9,756 nucleotides of DNA from Burkholderiales bacterium. Its GTDB lineage: Bacteria > Pseudomonadota > Gammaproteobacteria > Burkholderiales > Burkholderiaceae_C. A program made the position numbers and the translations under genes. Positions 6,004 through 9,756 of this stretch are shown here, piece by piece. The stretch is from positions 1 to 9,756 of the forward strand of contig CANJKD010000037.1 in the NCBI GenBank assembly GCA_947474415.1, written 5' to 3'. Position 1 is the stretch's first letter; every line of letters starts with the position of its first letter. The notes below the pieces were generated by a model that saw only the letters and a list, made by a program, of their open reading frames with translations, was not told the DNA's origin and did no database searches.

Positions 6004-6834
6004 TCAGCTTCGCGCCGGCTCCGGCTGCGAATCGAAGCGCTCGAAGCCGCTGTAGCAGATGAAGTGGCGGTTCATGGCCCGCCCGAACAGCGCGAGCTTC
6101 AACTGCACGGCCAGTTCATGGCCCATCTGCGTGACGCCGCTGCGCGACACGATGATGGGCACGCCCATCTGCGCTGACTTGATCACCATCTCGCTCGTCA
6201 GCCGGCCGGTGGTGTAGAAGATCTTGTCGCCACCACCCACGCCGTGGAGCCACATCCAGCCGGCGATGGTGTCGATCGCGTTGTGGCGGCCCACGTCTTC
6301 GACGAAGGTCAGTAACTCATCTTGCCGAAATAATGCACAACCGTGCACCGAGCCGGCCGACTTGTAGGTGCTTTCCTGGACCCGCATCGCGTTCAGCAAG
6401 CCGTAGAGCGCGCTCTGGCTGATGCGCGCCGTAGGCTCGTTCACGGCAGGCAGGCAGATCGACTCCAGATCACCCATCAGGTCGCCGAACATGGTTCCCT
6501 GGCCGCAGCCGGTGGTGACTATGCGCTTGGCCGTCTTCTGCTCGAAGTGCTCGATACCGGCACGTGTTTTTACGGCGGCGGCCTGCACGTCCCAGTCGAC
6601 GGTGATCGAGTCGATGTCCGTCAGGTGTTCGACGAGCCGCTGATTGCGCAAATAGCCCAGCACCAACAACTCGGGCGCCGCGCCCAGCGTCATCAGCGTG
6701 ACGAGTTCGCGGTTGTCCACGAACACGGTCAACGCCCGTTCGGCGGGAATCGCGATGTGGCGGGTGGCGCCGAATTCGTCGAGCACGTCCACCGTGCGCG
6801 TCAGGGGCGCTGTGGCGGCTGTAAGGCGGGGCAA
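6004..6834 (-). CDS. fdhD: Formate dehydrogenase sulfurtransferase FdhD
   Basis: This 276-aa FdhD carries sulfur from a cysteine desulfurase to the molybdenum cofactor of formate dehydrogenase, a step needed for activity. Motifs seen are FVDNRELVTLMTLG (38-51), LVLGYLRNQRLV (57-68), TTGCGQGTMFGDLM (107-120), VEDVGRHNAIDTIAG (178-192), YTTGRLTSEMVIKSAQMG (207-224) and SRSGVTQMG (230-238). E. coli FdhD uses a CxxC pair in the loop; here only Cys110 is present and the second position is Gly113. The only plausible start with the full N-terminus is TTG 6834: the upstream gene's TAG lies in the same frame two codons before it (a 6-nt gap), ruling out a longer protein, and the ribosome binding site is poor. 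GTG at residue 15 is an alternative. Translational coupling to the preceding gene is likely. It is the last gene of the formate dehydrogenase operon. Confidence 0.96.
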   Translation of the reverse strand: MPRLTAATAPLTRTVDVLDEFGATRHIAIPAERALTVFVDNRELVTLMTLGAAPELLVLGYLRNQRLVEHLTDIDSITVDWDVQAAAVKTRAGIEHFEQKTAKRIVTTGCGQGTMFGDLMGDLESICLPAVNEPTARISQSALYGLLNAMRVQESTYKSAGSVHGCALFRQDELLTFVEDVGRHNAIDTIAGWMWLHGVGGGDKIFYTTGRLTSEMVIKSAQMGVPIIVSRSGVTQMGHELAVQLKLALFGRAMNRHFICYSGFERFDSQPEPARS

Positions 6835-6840
6835 CGGGGC

Positions 6841-7236
6841 CTACTTCTTCGCCTGACCCTGCAACTCTGCAGCGGTCGCCTTGGGGCCCGGTGGCGAGAC
6901 CGCCATCGTGGCTGGTGAATGCGCGCCCGAGGCTTCGAGCGGTGGTGCGGTCACGGCCACGACGAAGGGTCCGGGGTCGGTGCAAGCCGGCATGTCGACT
7001 GCCGCTGGCGCTTCCTTGCCCGCCGCCTTGCTGGACTTGCGATAGCCCTCAGCCGCATGGTCCATCGCACGGCACAACTGGTAGGCACCGACCTTGTCGG
7101 TCCAGGCCGTCTTGAGCGCGGCTGCGGCGGCCTTGGCCTTGGCCTCGTCGCTCGGCGCGGGCAACTTCGCGAGTGCGGGCCCAGAGGCAGCGGCAAACCA
7201 CGCCGCGAAGGTCAACGCAAGAAGGGCGGGGCGCAT
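6841..7236 (-). CDS. Small exported protein with two cysteines, formate dehydrogenase operon
   Basis: This 131-aa protein has a Sec signal peptide (residues 1-23, cleavage likely after SGPALA). The mature part starts with a Lys/Ala-rich, probably helical stretch (24-50), then AYQLCRAMDHAAEGYRKS with Cys55, then DMPACTDPGPF with Cys85, and a Pro/Ala-rich tail (98-131) that is likely disordered. The two Cys could form a disulfide in the periplasm. I know no named domain, but similar small proteins occur beside fdhD in other beta-proteobacterial formate dehydrogenase clusters, as far as I remember. The ATG at 7236 fits the signal peptide; an in-frame TTG at 7254 would put charged residues before it. 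It lies 14 nt after the gamma subunit gene and 6 nt before fdhD, so co-expression is strongly implied. Possible roles are a periplasmic accessory or assembly factor; the function is unassigned. Confidence 0.85.
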   Translation of the reverse strand: MRPALLALTFAAWFAAASGPALAKLPAPSDEAKAKAAAAALKTAWTDKVGAYQLCRAMDHAAEGYRKSSKAAGKEAPAAVDMPACTDPGPFVVAVTAPPLEASGAHSPATMAVSPPGPKATAAELQGQAKK

Positions 7237-7250
7237 GGTCGGTCTTTCAA

Positions 7251-8444
7251 TCAAGGTTGGGGCCGGGCCGTAGCCGGTTGGCCGGCATCCACCGGCCTCG
7301 TGCGCTGCGCCGGGATCTTGCCGGCGCGGATGTCGTTGTACCAGAGTTCGTGGTGTTCGCGGGCCCAGGCTTCATCAACATAGCCGGTCTTCATGCCCTG
7401 GTACGCGCCCTTCATGCCAACGGTGCCGATGTAGATGTGGCCGATGAACATGCACATCATCAGCACCGTGGCGACGATGTGGACCATCTGGGCGATCTGC
7501 ATGTCGCCGCGAAAGTAGTCCAGCCCCGGCAGCAGTTTGTCGAGCACCAGGCCGGAGCCGACGACGACGCTGCCGAGCGCAAACACCCCTCCCCAGAACA
7601 CGATCTTCTCGCCGGCATTGAACCGCTTCGACGGCACTTCATGGCCGCCGAACAAGCCGCCGCCGCGAAGCACCCAGGTGATGTCTTCGCGGCTCGGCAC
7701 GTTGTCGCGCAGGAAGGTCACGAAAACTACCGCCAGTGACACCGCGAAAACCGGCCCGGCAAAGTTGTGGGCGGTTTTCAGCGCGTAGGTCAGCCAGCCA
7801 AACAGCGCGTGGCCGATCACCGGCAGCAGCGCGAATTTCCCAAACGCCATCACCAGCCCCGAGAAGGCAAGGATGCAGAACGTGATCGCATTGCTCCAGT
7901 GTGCGGCGCGCTCGAAGTAGGTGAAGCGCTCGATCACGCGGCCGGTGTCGCGCTCGTGCCCACCACCCAGCGGGCCTTTCGTGACGTAGAACAGCGCAAT
8001 CGCCAGCCCGGTGATGAACACCAGCGCACCGCCATAAGGGATCAACCACTCGTTGCGCACCTCGCGCCAGGCCTGGCCGGCGGTGGCGTAGCGCGCACCG
8101 GGGTACGGAGTGAACGATTGAATCAGCACGCCCGTCTCGGCGCCGGGCAGGTTGCTGATGCCCTTCTCGGCGCTCGACTCGCGCACTGCACGCCAGAACG
8201 GCGCGTTGTTGCCCGGCTGGCTCTTCGCGCGTTGGGCGTTGGTGTCACCCGGCTTCGGTTCAGCGACAGCCACAAAGCCGGCCGGCGCACCGGAGGCGCT
8301 CGCGGTCGGCGCCTCTGCGGCAGCCGTTGCGGCTACAGCGTCTTCGGCACGCGCCGCGAACGGCAGCGCCAGCCAGAAGGCCAGCATCAGCGGTCCGAAG
8401 CGCGCGAGGATGCGTGATGTCAAGTTCGGTGCAGTGCGTTGCAT
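7251..8444 (-). CDS. fdhC: Formate dehydrogenase gamma subunit (cytochrome b556)
   Basis: This is the 397-aa membrane subunit that takes electrons from the iron-sulfur subunit through two b hemes and reduces quinone. The core (about 170-375) follows E. coli FdnI: RFTYFERAAHWSNAITF with His182, TAHNFAGPVFAVSL with His226, LRDNVPSREDITWVL, KRFNAGEKIVFW, then MVHIVATVL and IGHIYIGTVG with His322 and His336, 14 residues apart as in FdnI, and GYVDEAWAREHHELWY near the end. Four core membrane spans fit these blocks. Ahead of the core there are a signal peptide (about 12-33, ending FAARA), an Ala/Pro-rich periplasmic stretch to about 133, and an extra span (136-155). FdnI is only about 217 aa. The ATG at 8444 has GGAG 7 nt upstream; further upstream the open frame is Arg/Pro-rich and unlikely to be coding. 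Confidence 0.95.
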   Translation of the reverse strand: MQRTAPNLTSRILARFGPLMLAFWLALPFAARAEDAVAATAAAEAPTASASGAPAGFVAVAEPKPGDTNAQRAKSQPGNNAPFWRAVRESSAEKGISNLPGAETGVLIQSFTPYPGARYATAGQAWREVRNEWLIPYGGALVFITGLAIALFYVTKGPLGGGHERDTGRVIERFTYFERAAHWSNAITFCILAFSGLVMAFGKFALLPVIGHALFGWLTYALKTAHNFAGPVFAVSLAVVFVTFLRDNVPSREDITWVLRGGGLFGGHEVPSKRFNAGEKIVFWGGVFALGSVVVGSGLVLDKLLPGLDYFRGDMQIAQMVHIVATVLMMCMFIGHIYIGTVGMKGAYQGMKTGYVDEAWAREHHELWYNDIRAGKIPAQRTRPVDAGQPATARPQP

Positions 8445-8499
8445 CGCAGTTCTCCGGCGACGGGCAGGGCGGGCGGGTGGGCCAATGGGGTTGGTGAAT

Positions 8500-8733
8500 T
8501 CAGCGCAAGTAGTCGTTCTGGACCTGGTTGCGCGTGCGGATCTGCGCTTCCCAGGCGGCCTTGTCGCCACCCTTCCAACCGGCGGCCGCAAAGCCGGGCT
8601 TTGCCCCTTCGCTGGGGCCCCAGGCGGCGGTGTCGGCCTTGCGCGCAGGGCCACCCAGGGCTTGTGACTTCTCGTAGCAGGCGGCAAGAAGAACCACCAG
8701 CGTCAACCCGCCTGCCTTCAGCAGCGGGTTCAC
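8500..8733 (-). CDS. Small lipoprotein within the formate dehydrogenase operon
   Basis: This is a 77-aa predicted lipoprotein. The N-terminus has Lys6, a hydrophobic core and the lipobox LAAC, with Cys19 as the lipidated residue. Residue +2 is Tyr, not Asp, so outer-membrane sorting would be expected by the E. coli rule. The 58-residue mature part is polar with spaced Trp residues: KADTAAWG, GFAAAGWKGGDKAAWEAQ and RTRNQVQNDYLR at the end. Start GTG overlaps the stop of the iron-sulfur subunit gene (GTGA, 4 nt), with GAGG shortly upstream, so translation is coupled. The gamma subunit gene starts 55 nt later. I know no named family, though similar short lipoproteins recur at this place in related clusters from memory. 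A structural or tethering role in the complex is inference. Confidence 0.8.
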   Translation of the reverse strand: MNPLLKAGGLTLVVLLAACYEKSQALGGPARKADTAAWGPSEGAKPGFAAAGWKGGDKAAWEAQIRTRNQVQNDYLR

Positions 8734-9359
8734 TTCTTCACCTCACCAACCGGCGTGGTCGCGGCGCTCTGTGCCGGCTTGCCGTAGGCCGTGCCCCAGC
8801 CCCACACCTCGCTGCCCTTGCCGCGGTTCAGCACGCGGGTGCGAAAGATGTCGGCGACCACATCGCCGTCGCCGCCGAGCAGCGCCTTGGTCGAGCACAT
8901 CTCGGCGCAGGCCGGCAGTTTGCCTTCGGAGAGGCGGTTGCGACCGTACTTCGCGTTCTCGGCATCGCTGCCGTTGACCTCGGGCCCGCCAGCGCAGAAC
9001 GTGCACTTATCCATCTTGCCGCGCAGGCCGAACGCGCCGTTGGTCGGGAACTGCGGCGCGCCGAACGGGCAGGCGTACGAGCAGTAGCCGCAGCCGATGC
9101 AGACGTCCTTGTCGTGCAGCACCACGCCTTCGTCGGTGCGGTAGAAACAGTCGACCGGGCACACCGCCATGCAGGGCGCGTCGGAACAATGCATGCAGGC
9201 GACCGAGATGCTTTTCTCGCCCGCCACGCCGTCGTTCAGCGTTACCACCCGGCGCCGGTTCACGCCCCAGGGCACATCGTGCTCGGCCTTGCAGGCGGTG
9301 ACGCAACCGTTGCATTCGATGCAACGCTCGGCGTCGCAGATGAATTTCATTCGTGCCAT
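8730..9359 (-). CDS. fdhB: Formate dehydrogenase iron-sulfur (beta) subunit
   Basis: This 209-aa ferredoxin-like subunit relays electrons from the molybdenum subunit to cytochrome b. Four [4Fe-4S] binding sets are visible: Cys13/16/19/23 (CIECNGCVTAC), Cys55/58/63/67 (CMHCSDAPCMAVC), Cys87/90/93/97 (CIGCGYCSYAC) and Cys119/122 with Cys151/155 (CTFC ... CAEMC). In this ferredoxin fold clusters swap ligands between sets. The pair 122-151 is separated by a polar loop of 28 residues, longer than I recall for FdnH. An extra Cys lies at position 8 and another at 71. Unlike E. coli FdnH (about 294 aa) there is no C-terminal membrane helix; the protein ends in a polar tail. AGGAG 6 nt before the ATG overlaps the stop of the alpha gene 10 nt upstream. 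Being without a signal peptide, it would reach the periplasm with a Tat-exported alpha subunit, if the enzyme faces outward. Confidence 0.95.
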   Translation of the reverse strand: MARMKFICDAERCIECNGCVTACKAEHDVPWGVNRRRVVTLNDGVAGEKSISVACMHCSDAPCMAVCPVDCFYRTDEGVVLHDKDVCIGCGYCSYACPFGAPQFPTNGAFGLRGKMDKCTFCAGGPEVNGSDAENAKYGRNRLSEGKLPACAEMCSTKALLGGDGDVVADIFRTRVLNRGKGSEVWGWGTAYGKPAQSAATTPVGEVKK

Positions 9360-9369
9360 TGCGGTCTCC

Positions 9370-9756
9370 TTAAGCTGCGCGCTCGACCTGGCACAGCGTC
9401 GTCTTGGTTTCCTGCATCATCGTCACCGAGTCGTAGCCGTAGGTCGTCGCGGTGTTGATGGCCTCGCCACGGATGATCGGCGCGGCGCCCTCGGGGTAGT
9501 ACTGCAACAGGTCGATGCCCTGCCAGCGGCCCGAGAAGTGGAACGGCATGAACACCGTCTCGCGGTCGACGCGTTCCGTCACTTGGGCCTTGACCCGGAT
9601 ACGCGCCCCGGTCGGGGTAGCGACCCACACATTCTCGCCATCGCGAATGCCGCGGTCGTTCGCCGCCGCGGGGTTGATCTCGATGAACATCTCCTGCTGC
9701 AACTCGGCCAGCCAGGGGTTGGCTCGCGTCTCTTCGCCACCGCCCTCGTACTCGAC
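9370..9756 (-). CDS. fdhA: Formate dehydrogenase alpha (molybdopterin) subunit, C-terminal fragment
   Basis: Only the last 128 residues are inside the window; the gene continues past the right edge. The fragment is the molybdopterin dinucleotide-binding domain that closes MopB-family oxidoreductases: EINPAAANDRGIRDGENVWV, ATPTGARIRVKAQVTERV, VFMPFHFSGRWQGIDLL, and GEAINTATTYGYDSVTMMQE, where the Asn/Thr-rich turn contacts the cofactor. The position directly before a four-cluster iron-sulfur subunit, a cytochrome b and FdhD identifies it as formate dehydrogenase. The catalytic Cys or selenocysteine, the N-terminal iron-sulfur cluster and any Tat signal lie outside, so their presence cannot be judged. 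The stop TAA is 10 nt from the next start. The gene name follows beta-proteobacterial usage; fdnG/fdoG-like would be equivalent. Confidence 0.93.
   Translation of the reverse strand, partial: VEYEGGGEETRANPWLAELQQEMFIEINPAAANDRGIRDGENVWVATPTGARIRVKAQVTERVDRETVFMPFHFSGRWQGIDLLQYYPEGAAPIIRGEAINTATTYGYDSVTMMQETKTTLCQVERAA

Noticed and set aside
8445..8687. Upstream extension of the gamma subunit frame
   Set aside because: Its Arg/Pro-rich translation overlaps the lipoprotein gene and would bury the signal peptide; ATG 8444 has a good ribosome binding site.
7767..9458. Long open frames on + opposite the formate dehydrogenase genes
   Set aside because: They are GC-driven antisense frames of well-supported subunits and show no recognisable motifs.

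Overview
The window is GC-rich, densely coded DNA. Its Dcd, LldD, FdhD and DUF3034-type sequences look like those of Burkholderiales (Betaproteobacteria), probably a Comamonadaceae or Rubrivivax/Leptothrix-type genome. This placement rests on remembered sequence style, not on a search. I see no tRNA, rRNA, insertion sequence, phage gene or CRISPR array.

Left end (about 83-1295, + strand): two adjacent decayed genes. The first is a DUF3034 outer-membrane-type protein with a large internal deletion, a frame change and an in-frame stop that replaces a conserved Trp. The second is an exported group 1 truncated hemoglobin that has lost its expected proximal heme His (Arg instead) and has a +1 frameshift near the C-terminus. 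Their start/stop spacing still looks like a two-gene operon.

Middle (1458-5975): a LysR-type regulator lies directly upstream of an FMN-dependent alpha-hydroxy-acid (lactate-type) dehydrogenase, and both are intact on +. Facing them on - is a pair made of dCTP deaminase (dcd) and a YpfJ-type membrane-anchored zinc metallopeptidase, separated by about 50 nt. Divergent from dcd is an Mpo1-like (DUF962) membrane protein on +. The dcd/Mpo1 gap of about 190 bp is the main regulatory space.

Right end (6004-9756, - strand): the distal part of a respiratory formate dehydrogenase operon. In transcription order it holds the C-terminal part of the molybdopterin subunit (cut by the window edge), a four-cluster iron-sulfur subunit, a 77-aa lipoprotein, the cytochrome b gamma subunit, a 131-aa exported protein with two Cys, and the sulfurtransferase FdhD. 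Genes overlap by 4 nt or are 6-55 nt apart, so they are probably co-transcribed from a promoter beyond the window. Formate would be oxidised by alpha, electrons would pass through the beta clusters to heme b in gamma and then to quinone, and FdhD would supply sulfur to the molybdenum cofactor. The two small exported proteins have no assigned role. They are the best candidates for something undescribed here, together with the missing membrane anchor in beta and the N-terminal extension of gamma.
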